From the IMG/VR virus record IMGVR_UViG_3300040801_001492, positions 37,446 through 101,445 of that record: a stretch of 64,000 nucleotides of DNA; one strand, 5' to 3'. Positions 15,478 through 24,692 of the stretch are shown in pieces. Every line of letters begins with the position of its first letter. Positions within the stretch are counted from its first letter, which is position 1. Below the pieces are notes generated by a model that worked only from the letters and a program-made list of their open reading frames with translations, searched no databases and had not been told where the DNA came from. The position numbers and the translations under genes are program-made. Origin of the DNA: a virus.

Positions 15478-16950
15478 ATGACAGCATATACAAAAGATAT
15501 AGACGCAGTAGTTACTACCGTACAAGGAAAGAAAACCTTACGCAAATATTGTCGTTATATAGGCAAAGAGTATCATGAGATTAATGTAGATTGTTTTAAA
15601 ATTAATGGTACATGGTATAGAACTAAAGGTGATAAAATTATTTATGATTATGAACTATATAAATGGAGACTTAAATCAGATGCTCCTTTTGTAAGAGGTG
15701 TAATTGATATTCTACCTAATAATGAATATCAATACGGTCATTTTACTCCTTTGAAAGGAAAAAATATTGATATTATGGTAGGTAAATCATTATATAGAAT
15801 AATGACTGGTATAGATATATCATTGATAGAAAAAGGTAGCCTTATTGAAGGTCGTAATGGTGTCTTCTATTCAGCTGAAATAAAAGATTCTTTTAAAAAA
15901 GAATTAGACCAGTATGTTAATATTGGTGGAAGACAAGCATCTTTTTATAATATATCATGGGATTATAGCTCTGAATATAATATACCTGAATTTCAAAATG
16001 TATTTAGTAATACAAAACTAAAAGGTAAACTATATAATAATTATTATAATTATCTAAAATATACTTTCGGGATTGAGTTTGAAACAGATAATGGTGCTAT
16101 TCCTGAGAGGTATCTTAGACCGATGGGTTTAATACCTTGTAGAGATGGTAGTATAGGTGGTTTCGAATATGTTACTGTACCGTTATATCAGGAGAAAGGT
16201 ATACAGGCTGTACATGAGCACTGTAAATTATTATCTTATTTTTGTGTTATCAATAAATATAATTCCGTACATCTTCATCTAGGAGGTTATCCTAGAACAA
16301 AAGAACATGTTGTGGGATTATATAGAATGTTAACATTTTTACAGGACGATATATATAAATTATTTCCTTCTGCATATAGAAATACTAGTTTATTTAAAAG
16401 ACGTTCTTATTGTGAGCCTTTAGCTTATGTACCAGGTTCGCAAGATATTGATAACTCATTAAGTAATATTATTGCAAGATTAGGAGGACGTTATGATGGT
16501 ACTTTACCAGAAGGTCAACATCATCCTATGGATTTTACAGGTGAACATAAGTGGCAAATTAGTCCTAGATATAAAATAATAAATCTTATTCCTCTAATCT
16601 GGGGTAATAGAGGTACTGTCGAGTTTAGAGTACACACACCTACTATAGATTTTAATAAAGTTATTTATTGGTTATTTATATGTTCAGCTATTTTACAATA
16701 TGCAGAACAAAAATATATGAAATTTACTGTACCAACAAATAATTTTCAAAAATCAGTATCGTTATCTAAGATTATGAAAACTGTTTATCCTCTTGATATA
16801 GCTAATAAGATTATTGACTATATAGATGTTAGGACAAAATACTATGCAAATGGTAATGATCCTTCAGGTGAACACGAAGTATTAGATGAGACTAAGCTTA
16901 GAACACTTCCTGTTAATAATATTAACCCTTTAATTAGAGTATATGAATAG
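15478..16950 (+). CDS. Amidoligase-family protein (second GS-like ligase), 490 aa
   Basis: After a 190-residue unique N-terminal domain, the amidoligase core begins with FGIEFET (E200, E202) and continues with CRDGSIGGFEYVT, VHLHLGGY and a late TVEFRVHTPT. This matches the putative amidoligase enzyme family, related to but distinct from the type-2 ligase upstream. It would link a carboxylate to an amine using ATP. The TAG stop overlaps the next ATG. The unique N-terminal half may bind the acceptor. Confidence 0.8.
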   Translation: MTAYTKDIDAVVTTVQGKKTLRKYCRYIGKEYHEINVDCFKINGTWYRTKGDKIIYDYELYKWRLKSDAPFVRGVIDILPNNEYQYGHFTPLKGKNIDIMVGKSLYRIMTGIDISLIEKGSLIEGRNGVFYSAEIKDSFKKELDQYVNIGGRQASFYNISWDYSSEYNIPEFQNVFSNTKLKGKLYNNYYNYLKYTFGIEFETDNGAIPERYLRPMGLIPCRDGSIGGFEYVTVPLYQEKGIQAVHEHCKLLSYFCVINKYNSVHLHLGGYPRTKEHVVGLYRMLTFLQDDIYKLFPSAYRNTSLFKRRSYCEPLAYVPGSQDIDNSLSNIIARLGGRYDGTLPEGQHHPMDFTGEHKWQISPRYKIINLIPLIWGNRGTVEFRVHTPTIDFNKVIYWLFICSAILQYAEQKYMKFTVPTNNFQKSVSLSKIMKTVYPLDIANKIIDYIDVRTKYYANGNDPSGEHEVLDETKLRTLPVNNINPLIRVYE

Positions 16951-17206
16951 AGAAGAACAAATACAATATAGTAAAAATCTTGTTAGTAAAGAGCTTATAC
17001 TACTTTATGGAACTGCTATACAGGATTTATATGCTTATCAAGAGATGAATGATGATAATATTAATCCATTACGGCTATTTATTGAGAATGAGATAGAGAA
17101 ATGCGATTTGATAAGTGAAAATGAAAAATACTATAGCTTAACAGTAATTGATTCGTTAATTTTACATTTAATAGAACTAATAGAAGATGAAAGAAAAATA
17201 CAATAA
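16943..17206 (+). CDS. Small helical hypothetical protein, 87 aa
   Basis: This is an acidic, all-helical small protein without motif. It overlaps the amidoligase by 8 nt and the nuclease gene by 20 nt, so it is translated with them. Its size and acidity would suit an adaptor or inhibitor of a neighbouring enzyme, but there is no direct evidence. Confidence 0.65.
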   Translation: MNREEQIQYSKNLVSKELILLYGTAIQDLYAYQEMNDDNINPLRLFIENEIEKCDLISENEKYYSLTVIDSLILHLIELIEDERKIQ

Positions 17207-18305
17207 TTTATTGGCTGATTATTTAGCAGAAAGACAAGTACTGAAAACACCTGAAGAATATTTTAAATATCCAGCACTATCTTCTTCTATAATAAAGAAT
17301 GTCTGTTATGATCCTTCTGTATTAGACAAGCCACGTGATACACTACCTAGCTTATATATGAATCTAGGTAGTGCTGTTGACCTAATGGTCACACAACCTG
17401 ATAATACAGAAGATATAGTTGTAATGGATAGTATACCCAGTGATAATAATATTCAAATGATTGAGTTAGTATTACAACATTATCCTGATATACAGTCTTT
17501 GGAAGAACTGAATGATGAACAGGTGTCTTATCTTTATGATACTATAGGTTCACGTGTTAATTGGGGTATAAAAGTTAAAAAAGATAAGCTGGTTGATTAT
17601 TCTAATGATTATTTTGTTAAGATAAAAAATAATAAAAATAAAATTATTTTAACAAAACCTTTATATAGCCTTGCTACAGATATAAGTTTAGCATTACAGA
17701 CATATCCTACTACCAAACATTTGTTTAATGGTAGTAATGAGAGGTTTACTATTTTTTATCAATATAAGGTAACATTTAGTTTTAGTGGTTTAGAATTTAA
17801 AAGTATGTTTGATATATTGGTTATAGATAATGTACATAAAACAATATCTATCTATGACCTTAAGGTAGGTGGTAATCCTTTTCTCAGTAGTTTTTATAAA
17901 TTCAAATGGTATTATCAGGCAGGATTATATCAATTAGCATTATCAAAACTAATGTTTGAATTTAAGAAAATATCAAATGCTCATAAATCTTTTGGAGAAG
18001 AATATAATGTTGAAGATTTTACTTTTATACATGTTAATACAAACAATATAAAACACATCTTCCAATATAGTGTACCTGAAGAACTACAAGATACAATAGT
18101 TAGTACAGGTTTATCAGAAGGGTTTAAATATATATATTCTTTACGTGGTATTATAAAAGCTATTAATTATTATATGGAAGCTGTAGAAGGAAATGAAAAT
18201 TCATCTGTTACATATGATAATGTTATGCCATATGTATTACATATAAATAAGGGAGTAATTCCTTTATTTTATTATATGGACACAGACCTAGGTATTTTGC
18301 AATAA
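17187..18305 (+). CDS. PD-(D/E)XK nuclease (Cas4/lambda-exonuclease-like), 372 aa
   Basis: The core shows LGSAVDLMV (helix), FKSMFDILVID with metal-binding Asp209, then YDLKVGG with Asp224 and Lys226, and a following YYQAGLYQLAL helix. This is the DUF3799/Cas4-like layout of a phage exonuclease. It probably resects or degrades DNA in recombination with the Sak4-like ATPase and SSB, or breaks down host DNA for dNTP supply. No Cas4-type iron-sulfur cysteines were found. It is followed by the ribonucleotide reductase gene. Confidence 0.8.
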   Translation: MKEKYNNLLADYLAERQVLKTPEEYFKYPALSSSIIKNVCYDPSVLDKPRDTLPSLYMNLGSAVDLMVTQPDNTEDIVVMDSIPSDNNIQMIELVLQHYPDIQSLEELNDEQVSYLYDTIGSRVNWGIKVKKDKLVDYSNDYFVKIKNNKNKIILTKPLYSLATDISLALQTYPTTKHLFNGSNERFTIFYQYKVTFSFSGLEFKSMFDILVIDNVHKTISIYDLKVGGNPFLSSFYKFKWYYQAGLYQLALSKLMFEFKKISNAHKSFGEEYNVEDFTFIHVNTNNIKHIFQYSVPEELQDTIVSTGLSEGFKYIYSLRGIIKAINYYMEAVEGNENSSVTYDNVMPYVLHINKGVIPLFYYMDTDLGILQ

Positions 18306-18311
18306 TTTTAG

Positions 18312-18319
18312 TAACTTTG
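18312..18319 (+). promoter_or_regulatory. Possible -7 promoter element before nrdJ
   Basis: TAACTTTG fits the Bacteroidota -7 consensus TAnnTTTG and lies 16 nt before the chosen reductase ATG. No TTTG occurs 20 nt upstream, unlike the other three promoters in the window, so this is a weaker or differently regulated promoter. Confidence 0.45.
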
Positions 18320-18334
18320 TATAAAAATTTTTAT

Positions 18335-20809
18335 ATGATATATACAAAAAAACATGTTTATGAAGAAACTTTAAAATTCTTTGATGGTGATGATTTAGCT
18401 ACTAATGTATGGATAGATAAATATGCTTTAAGAGATAAAAAAGAGAATTTCCTGGAAAATAATCCTATGCATATGTATGAACGTGTGGCATCGGAATTGA
18501 ATAGGATAGAAAGAACTTATGATAATCCTTTATCTTATGGTACTATACTTAGGTTACTATTAGAAAGGAAGTTTATACCTGCTGGTAGTAACCTTTTTGG
18601 TATAGGTAATGATTATCAATATACTTCACTGGCTAATTGCTTTGTTATAGGTAATACAGAAGATAGCTATTCAGGATTACTACAGACAGATGCTGAGCAG
18701 GCTCTTCTTATGAAGAGAAGAGGTGGTGTAGGACACGACATATCACACTTACGTCCTAAAGGTAGCTTAGTACAAAATGCTGCTAAAACATCAACAGGCT
18801 CAGTATCTTTTATGAATAGATTTTCTAATACTACACGTGAAGTAGGACAGGGAGGACGTAGAGGAGCGTTAATGCTTACCATGATAATTACTCATCCTGA
18901 TATATTTGATTTTATTACAGCTAAGGATGATTTAACAAAGATTACTGGTGCTAATATATCAGTACGTATAACTGATGAGTTTATGGAGGCTGTTAAAAAG
19001 GACAAGGACTTTGTTTTACGTTATCCACATATACCTAATCTAGAAGGTGATATTGATGAGCTTCCTTTGAATGAAACTATTACTAATAAGTATGGTTATA
19101 TGTTTCGTAAGATAAAGGCAAGACAATTATGGAATGTTATCATTAAACAGGCTCATAAAAATGGTGAGCCTGGCTTATTATTCTGGGATAATATAGTTAA
19201 TAATTCGCCTGCTGATTGCTACGAACAGTTTCAAACAAAATCAACCAATCCTTGCGGAGAGGTACCACTCTCATTCTATGATAGTTGCAGACTTGCTTCT
19301 ATGATATTACCTTCATATGTAGTTGATCCATTTACTAAAAATGCTAGATTTGATTTTGATTTATTTGCTGAGGATGTAGAGAAAGCACAGCGGTTAATGG
19401 ATGATACTATTGATTTAGAAAAAGAACGTATAGAAGCTATCTTAGAAAAGATAAATAAGGAGTATTCTGTTAATAATATTGAATCTGTACTATGGCAAAA
19501 AATACTAACATCATTATTAGACGGTCGTAGGACAGGCTTAGGTACTCTAGGATTAGCTGATGCATTAGCTATGCTTAATATACCTTATGGTAGCCCTGAG
19601 TCTATTAGAATAGCTGAGGATATACATAAATCATTAGCCTTAGGTTCTTATAGTTCATCTATTATATTAGCTAAAGAAAGAGGTTGTTTTACTGCTTATG
19701 ATTATAAGAGGGAAAAAGACCATATTTTTATTAGAAAAATATATGATAAACTATCTAACAAGCTGCAGAAAGAATATGAAAAGTATGGTAGACGTAATAT
19801 TAGCAATCTATCTATAGCACCTACAGGTACATTAGCTATCCTTACAGGTTATTCAAGTGGTATAGAACCTGTTTTTAAACTGTTTTATAACCGTAAGAGA
19901 CGGGTAGATGAAAATCATCCTAACAAATCCTTTAAAGACGATAGTGGTGACTGGTGGGAAGAATATAAAGTATTACATCTACAGTTTAAAAAATATCTTA
20001 AGCAGTTTGGTGATATAGATGAAAAAGATTTACATAAATATATAGAAAAATCGCCTTATTATAATGTTACTACTGAAGATATTTATCCTGTGGATAAAAT
20101 TAAGTTACAATCAGCTATACAACAATGGATAGATCATAGTATAAGTATTACACATAATGTTTCTGAAGATACTACTTATGAATCTATAGAAAGTATCTAT
20201 TTTAAGGCTTGGGAAACAGGATGTAAGGGTTCTACTGTATATAGGCAAAACAGCAGATTAGGTGTTCTTACATCAGGCAAACCTGAAGAGAAATTTAAAC
20301 AGCATGATTCAATAAAAAGACCTAAAGATGTACCATGTGATATTTACATACCTACCAGCAAAGGACAGAAATATGTCGTCTGTATAGGTATTATAGATAA
20401 TCATCCTTTTGAGATATTTGCTTTTGATTATGATGATAATTTTAAGATACCTGAAGATAAAGGTATTCTTAGGAAAGTTAAGAAAGGATATTATGATTTA
20501 ATTATACCTAATGGTAGCAATATAGTTATTAAAGATGTTACATCTAAGATGAGCCAGTCGGAAGAAGACCGTACACGTATGATTTCAACTGCCCTAAGGC
20601 ACGGTGCTGATATTAAATTTGTTGTTGAACAACTTAGAAAATCTAAAGGAGATATTACTACATTCAGTAAAGTTATTGCTAGAGTATTAAGTAAATATAT
20701 TAATTCAGGTACTTTACAAAAAGCTACCTGTCCTGTATGTAATGCTACGTTAGTTTATGAAGGCGGTTGTAATATATGTAAGAATTGTGGCTTTTCAAAA
20801 TGTGAATAA
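18335..20809 (+). CDS. nrdJ: Class II (B12-dependent) ribonucleotide reductase, 824 aa
   Basis: It converts ribonucleotides to deoxyribonucleotides. Key sites are LANCFVIGN, the loop-rich RRGGVGHDISHLR, the active-site NPCGE, the SIAPTGT substrate-binding motif and a C-terminal zinc finger (CPVCN...GGCNICKNCGFSKCE) that is diagnostic of adenosylcobalamin-dependent NrdJ. Length matches the family. The start is set at ATG 18335 because the longer TTG frame begins inside the -7 element. The phage would depend on host cobalamin. It stands alone without a NrdB-type subunit, as expected for class II. Confidence 0.92.
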   Translation: MIYTKKHVYEETLKFFDGDDLATNVWIDKYALRDKKENFLENNPMHMYERVASELNRIERTYDNPLSYGTILRLLLERKFIPAGSNLFGIGNDYQYTSLANCFVIGNTEDSYSGLLQTDAEQALLMKRRGGVGHDISHLRPKGSLVQNAAKTSTGSVSFMNRFSNTTREVGQGGRRGALMLTMIITHPDIFDFITAKDDLTKITGANISVRITDEFMEAVKKDKDFVLRYPHIPNLEGDIDELPLNETITNKYGYMFRKIKARQLWNVIIKQAHKNGEPGLLFWDNIVNNSPADCYEQFQTKSTNPCGEVPLSFYDSCRLASMILPSYVVDPFTKNARFDFDLFAEDVEKAQRLMDDTIDLEKERIEAILEKINKEYSVNNIESVLWQKILTSLLDGRRTGLGTLGLADALAMLNIPYGSPESIRIAEDIHKSLALGSYSSSIILAKERGCFTAYDYKREKDHIFIRKIYDKLSNKLQKEYEKYGRRNISNLSIAPTGTLAILTGYSSGIEPVFKLFYNRKRRVDENHPNKSFKDDSGDWWEEYKVLHLQFKKYLKQFGDIDEKDLHKYIEKSPYYNVTTEDIYPVDKIKLQSAIQQWIDHSISITHNVSEDTTYESIESIYFKAWETGCKGSTVYRQNSRLGVLTSGKPEEKFKQHDSIKRPKDVPCDIYIPTSKGQKYVVCIGIIDNHPFEIFAFDYDDNFKIPEDKGILRKVKKGYYDLIIPNGSNIVIKDVTSKMSQSEEDRTRMISTALRHGADIKFVVEQLRKSKGDITTFSKVIARVLSKYINSGTLQKATCPVCNATLVYEGGCNICKNCGFSKCE

Positions 20810-20811
20810 AT

Positions 20812-21009
20812 ATGAGTAACTATAATAAAGTAATATGTCCTTTTTGCAACAAACAAATACCTTATATATATGAGACTGTTTATATCTATAAAAAAAAGAA
20901 AAGACGACGGCATAAGCCAAAGAAACAGAAAATAGTTGTAGGTATTGATTTCGAAGGACATAAAAATAACTGTTCTCAATACAGAGAATTTATAAATAAA
21001 AATAAATGA
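20812..21009 (+). CDS. Small zinc-finger-like protein, 65 aa
   Basis: A CPFC pair near residues 9-12 and a later H..NC pair could make one zinc-binding site. Between them is a very basic patch (KKKKRRRHKPKK). It lies 2 nt after nrdJ and overlaps the polymerase ATG, and it may bind nucleic acid as an accessory to replication. The family is unknown. Confidence 0.65.
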   Translation: MSNYNKVICPFCNKQIPYIYETVYIYKKKKRRRHKPKKQKIVVGIDFEGHKNNCSQYREFINKNK

Positions 21010-22985
21010 TTTATTATTTAGGAGTAGAGAGACAAGATAATCAGTTTGGAATAGCTACTATAGCTATGATATATGATTATTTTAAAGATAAGAAGGAGAT
21101 TGCTTTTGATACAGAAACGACAGGATTATCCCCGCAGGATAATTCTGTTCTTCTGTACCAATTAGGAGATGTAGATAATCAATTTGTTGTTAATGCTAAA
21201 GAATATGATTTATCTATCTTTAAAGATTTATTTGAAGATGAAGATAAGGTATTCTTAATGCATCATGCTGCTTTTGACTTAGGTTTTCTTTATAAGTATA
21301 AAATTCTACCTGTTAATATATGGGACACTTACTTAGCTGAAGCTGTTCTTTATAAAGGTAATAAGAAGATGCGTAAATCTTTAGATGAGGTAGCATATAG
21401 ATACTGTAAAACAACCTTAGATAAGAGTATACGTGGTATAATACATAAGGTAGGTATTACTTCTGAGGTAATAAAATATGGAGCTGATGATGTTGCTTAT
21501 CTACATAGTATTAAAAGACATCAATATGCACTATTAGAAAAGAAGGAATTATTACTGTCTATACGTCTTGAAAATGAATTTGTTAAAGCATTAGCTTATA
21601 CAAGTTTTTGTGGTATCTATCTTGATAAAAACTCTTGGATAGCTAAGTTTCAAGAAGACTACGATAGTATGTTGAAGTATAAGGAACAGCTTGATGATTA
21701 TATTATTGAACATGGTTATACTAAATATATAGACCAACAGCTATCATTAGATTTTGGTAATAGTAAAAAAGCATCTTGTCTTATTAATTGGTCATCACCT
21801 TTACAGGTAGGTTCGTTATTTAAAGATATAGGTATTAATATTATTGATGCTAAAGGTAAAGAGTCTGTTAATGTTAATAACCTAAAGTTTCAGGTAAATA
21901 AGTTTGATATTCTTCCTATTTATATGGAATATAAGAAGTATGAAAAATCTACTTCAACTTATGGTATGGGAGTATTAAAAACTATTAATTCTGTAACAGG
22001 CAGGATACATACTGTTTTTAGCCAAGTTAAAGATACGGGGAGAATTTCTTCAGGAGATAAAAAACGTGATAAAAATTCTATCAATTTACAGAATTTACCG
22101 GCAGAAGAACGTACTCGTAAATGTTTTCAAGCTCAGGGAGAAAATATTCTTATTGATGCCGACTATAGTGGTCAAGAACAAATTATCTTTGCTAATTTTA
22201 CTAAAGAACCTAATCTAATTAAATTTTATGAAAATGATTTAGGTGATATGCATAGCTATATAGCATCGTTAATCTATCCTGAACTACAAGGATTATCTCT
22301 ATCTGAAATAAAAGAAAAATATCCTCAGTTAAGACAGAATGCTAAGGCAGCCGGTTTTGCTATCAACTATGGGGGTAATGGACGTACTATAGCTAATAAT
22401 TTAAATATACCAGAGGAAGAAGGCAATGAGATTTATGAAAAATATTTTAAAGCATTTCCTCAGGTAGAAGAATATTTTAAGAGGGTTACTTATGATGCAC
22501 TTACTAAAGGACATATTTTAATAAATGATTTTATTAAAAGTAAATGTTATATTTTTCAGTATCATGAGTATCTTCAGTTAGTTAAACAGGTTAATCAGCC
22601 TGGTTTTTGGACTAATTATAGAGCATCTAAACAAAGTACTTTAACCAGAGAACGTGAATATTATAAAAGTATTGTAAGTAAATATTTTGGATTAAAGGGT
22701 GAATTTACTCGTATGTCTCTAAATTATCCAATACAGGGTACAGGTGCAGAAATGATAAAAATGGCTACGATATTTTTCTTTAATCATTTAGTAAAAAATA
22801 ATTTACTATTTAAGGTATATATAGTTAATCTTATTCATGATGAGATATTAATTGAAACACCTAAAGAATTAGCTGAAGAATTAAAAACAGTTTTACAAGA
22901 TTGTATGGAAAAAGCAGGTGGTTATTTTTGTAAAACTATACCAATAAAAGCAACACCTGTTATTTCTAATCATTGGACACATTAA
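21006..22985 (+). CDS. Family A DNA polymerase with 3'-5' exonuclease, 659 aa
   Basis: The N-terminal DnaQ-like exonuclease has AFDTETTGL (D35, E37) and later HHAAFDLGFL and GADDVAYL motifs. The polymerase domain has motif A DADYSGQEQ (D384), motif B RQNAKAAGFAINYG and motif C IHDE (611-613). It lacks the 5'-3' nuclease of bacterial Pol I, as usual in phages. It is the replicative polymerase of the phage, working with the helicase, primase and SSB encoded upstream. It overlaps the previous gene by 4 nt. Confidence 0.93.
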   Translation: MIYYLGVERQDNQFGIATIAMIYDYFKDKKEIAFDTETTGLSPQDNSVLLYQLGDVDNQFVVNAKEYDLSIFKDLFEDEDKVFLMHHAAFDLGFLYKYKILPVNIWDTYLAEAVLYKGNKKMRKSLDEVAYRYCKTTLDKSIRGIIHKVGITSEVIKYGADDVAYLHSIKRHQYALLEKKELLLSIRLENEFVKALAYTSFCGIYLDKNSWIAKFQEDYDSMLKYKEQLDDYIIEHGYTKYIDQQLSLDFGNSKKASCLINWSSPLQVGSLFKDIGINIIDAKGKESVNVNNLKFQVNKFDILPIYMEYKKYEKSTSTYGMGVLKTINSVTGRIHTVFSQVKDTGRISSGDKKRDKNSINLQNLPAEERTRKCFQAQGENILIDADYSGQEQIIFANFTKEPNLIKFYENDLGDMHSYIASLIYPELQGLSLSEIKEKYPQLRQNAKAAGFAINYGGNGRTIANNLNIPEEEGNEIYEKYFKAFPQVEEYFKRVTYDALTKGHILINDFIKSKCYIFQYHEYLQLVKQVNQPGFWTNYRASKQSTLTREREYYKSIVSKYFGLKGEFTRMSLNYPIQGTGAEMIKMATIFFFNHLVKNNLLFKVYIVNLIHDEILIETPKELAEELKTVLQDCMEKAGGYFCKTIPIKATPVISNHWTH

Positions 22986-22995
22986 TAAATAAGTT

Positions 22996-23427
22996 ATGAA
23001 AACAAGAGAAGATTTTTGGGAAGTAGATAAGCAAATGTCAAAGAAAATAAGAGATGAAATTGAAAAAGAAGCATTAATCGAAAATAACAATCGTATACTA
23101 AACTTTATGGATTTTCTTTATGACCCTGTTACAGGTACTATGAGCACACGTAGTGGAATAAAAACAAATATTAAAGAATATATATTATGTACTTGTTCTG
23201 AACTAGAATCTCCTTGTAGCTATTGTAAAGGAAAAATTGATATGAAATTTAATTCTTCATGGGATTGGCTTATGCCTATAATTGAGGAAATATTTAATCT
23301 CGATAAAGACTTGTGGGAAGCAAGAGAAAACATAAAAGATGCATTGATGACTTTTAATATAGAAGAAACCTATTCTGAAGTTATTGAATTTATTAAGAGG
23401 TATAATAAAAATAAAGATGAAAACTGA
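22996..23427 (+). CDS. Conserved phage protein with cysteine cluster, 143 aa
   Basis: A central CTCSELESPCSYCKGK segment has four cysteines that could bind zinc, followed by SSWDWLMPIIEEI, a phrase common in uncharacterised proteins of Bacteroidota phages. It starts 10 nt after the polymerase stop and its end overlaps the phosphoesterase start by 11 nt. The function is unknown. Confidence 0.7.
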   Translation: MKTREDFWEVDKQMSKKIRDEIEKEALIENNNRILNFMDFLYDPVTGTMSTRSGIKTNIKEYILCTCSELESPCSYCKGKIDMKFNSSWDWLMPIIEEIFNLDKDLWEARENIKDALMTFNIEETYSEVIEFIKRYNKNKDEN

Positions 23428-24019
23428 AATATTACACGAAGATAGACAGAATATATTTTTTACCTCAGATTTACATCTAAATCATGAAAGAGTAATTGAA
23501 TATTGCAATAGACCTTTTTCTAATGTTATAGAGATGAATAAAACTATAGTAAATAACTGGAATAAGGTTGTTGATACTGGAGATATAGTTTTTGTATTAG
23601 GTGATTTTTCTTTTGGTAATCAGAAGACATGGTTATATTTTATTGAACAATTAGAAGGATTTATTTATTTAGTAAAAGGTAATCACGATAAAAGTATACC
23701 TAAAGAAAATACTAATCTTAATGATAAGTTCAAATGGGTTGATGGTTTTCTTAATACCAGAATAATAGATACTGAATTTGATGGTAATGAACAACGAGTA
23801 ACATTATGTCATTATCCTATGTTATCCTGGTATCATTCACATAAAGGAGCATGGCAACTATTTGGACATATACATTCGAATGATTATAATAAATTACTAC
23901 ATACAAAAGAATCTCCTTTTAAAACTTCTCAGTATGATGTAGGAGTAGATAATAATAATTTTACTCCTGTACATTGGAATGAAATAAAAAGTATATTAAC
24001 TAAACAAATAAGGTCATGA
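23417..24019 (+). CDS. Calcineurin-like metallophosphoesterase, 200 aa
   Basis: All metal motifs are present: TSDLHLNH, GDFSFGN, GNHDK, LCHYPM and FGHIHS. The family hydrolyses phosphomonoesters or diesters; in phages it may act on nucleotides or RNA ends. The start at 23417 was chosen over a longer TTG frame because the motif order and the 11-nt overlap with the upstream gene fit better. The zinc-ribbon gene follows with an ATGA overlap. Confidence 0.85.
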   Translation: MKTEILHEDRQNIFFTSDLHLNHERVIEYCNRPFSNVIEMNKTIVNNWNKVVDTGDIVFVLGDFSFGNQKTWLYFIEQLEGFIYLVKGNHDKSIPKENTNLNDKFKWVDGFLNTRIIDTEFDGNEQRVTLCHYPMLSWYHSHKGAWQLFGHIHSNDYNKLLHTKESPFKTSQYDVGVDNNNFTPVHWNEIKSILTKQIRS

Positions 24020-24183
24020 GTAAAGATGTAGCTACTTGTCCACTTTGTGGATCAGATTTACAAAAAATAAATGATATTACTTACGAATGTTATGAATGTA
24101 AAATAATCGTTACATTAGAAATTGATACAAGTAATATGGAAGACGAACCTGATTATATTAAAGGAGTAGACTATTATGATTGA
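24016..24183 (+). CDS. Zinc-ribbon miniprotein, 55 aa
   Basis: This short ORF starts in the ATGA overlap with the phosphoesterase stop. It has CPLCG near residue 8 and CYEC near residue 25, a compact four-cysteine zinc ribbon, then an acidic tail. It overlaps the next gene start by 8 nt. Such proteins often bind RNA polymerase or nucleic acid. The function here is unknown. Confidence 0.65.
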   Translation: MSKDVATCPLCGSDLQKINDITYECYECKIIVTLEIDTSNMEDEPDYIKGVDYYD

Positions 24184-24382
24184 TAAAATAGATAAATTAC
24201 AAGATGTATTTGATAATGGATTAACCGAAGTATGGTTTGTATCTACTCCTACTGGTAAATTATATAAATATGTTGGCTCTATAAATAACGTATTACAAGA
24301 ATTTATAGTAGAAATTGATAAAAATAATGAAGAAGATATAAACATCTATGGTTCTGATACTATTTTGGAAATTTTTGCGTAA
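24176..24382 (+). CDS. Hypothetical protein, 68 aa
   Basis: This is a small acidic protein (TPTGKLYKYVGS... then acidic DKNNEEDINIYG) with predicted strands and no motif. It overlaps the zinc-ribbon gene by 8 nt and ends at the structured spacer 24383-24494. Confidence 0.6.
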   Translation: MIDKIDKLQDVFDNGLTEVWFVSTPTGKLYKYVGSINNVLQEFIVEIDKNNEEDINIYGSDTILEIFA

Positions 24383-24494
24383 TTAGAGAAAAATGACTTA
24401 ACCAGATGGTTTCTGAGAGACTTTCTATATACCAGTAATGGTATTATATCAAAAAACATGAAAGTCTCTTAAATCGTCTTAAAATAGCTTTAAA
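24383..24494 (+). other. Structured noncoding element with nested hairpins
   Basis: A perfect 10-bp inverted repeat (AGAGACTTTC at 24416-24425 with GAAAGTCTCT at 24460-24469) encloses a second hairpin (ATACCA/TGGTAT, 24429-24444) closed by a GTAA tetraloop of the GNRA class. A small AACC/GGTT hairpin lies just upstream (24400-24411). There is no T run, so it is not a standard terminator. It may be an RNA processing site, a regulatory leader for the next gene, or a small RNA. Confidence 0.6.
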
Positions 24495-24680
24495 ATGGAT
24501 TTAGATAAAAAAGAACTATATACAATAGTAATTTGGCCAGAATCACAATATTTTATAGGAAAACCACATTGTTACCTAATAAATGATGAGCATGGTTATA
24601 TAAATTTTGGAGATTCTGCTTATTTTGTTAGATTAGATATTTATGAAAATATGGGTGCTGATACAAAATTTAATAAGTAA
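24495..24680 (+). CDS. Hypothetical protein, 61 aa
   Basis: This small protein has alternating hydrophobic strands (LYTIVIW, CYLI, YFVRLDIY) and no known motif. It is the first gene after the nested-hairpin element, so its translation could be controlled by that structure. Confidence 0.6.
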   Translation: MDLDKKELYTIVIWPESQYFIGKPHCYLINDEHGYINFGDSAYFVRLDIYENMGADTKFNK

Positions 24681-24692
24681 ACAATAATAACT

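Noticed and set aside
24383-24494. Group I intron or classic terminator in the nested-hairpin spacer
   Set aside because: It is too short for an intron, has no conserved core, and lacks a T run.
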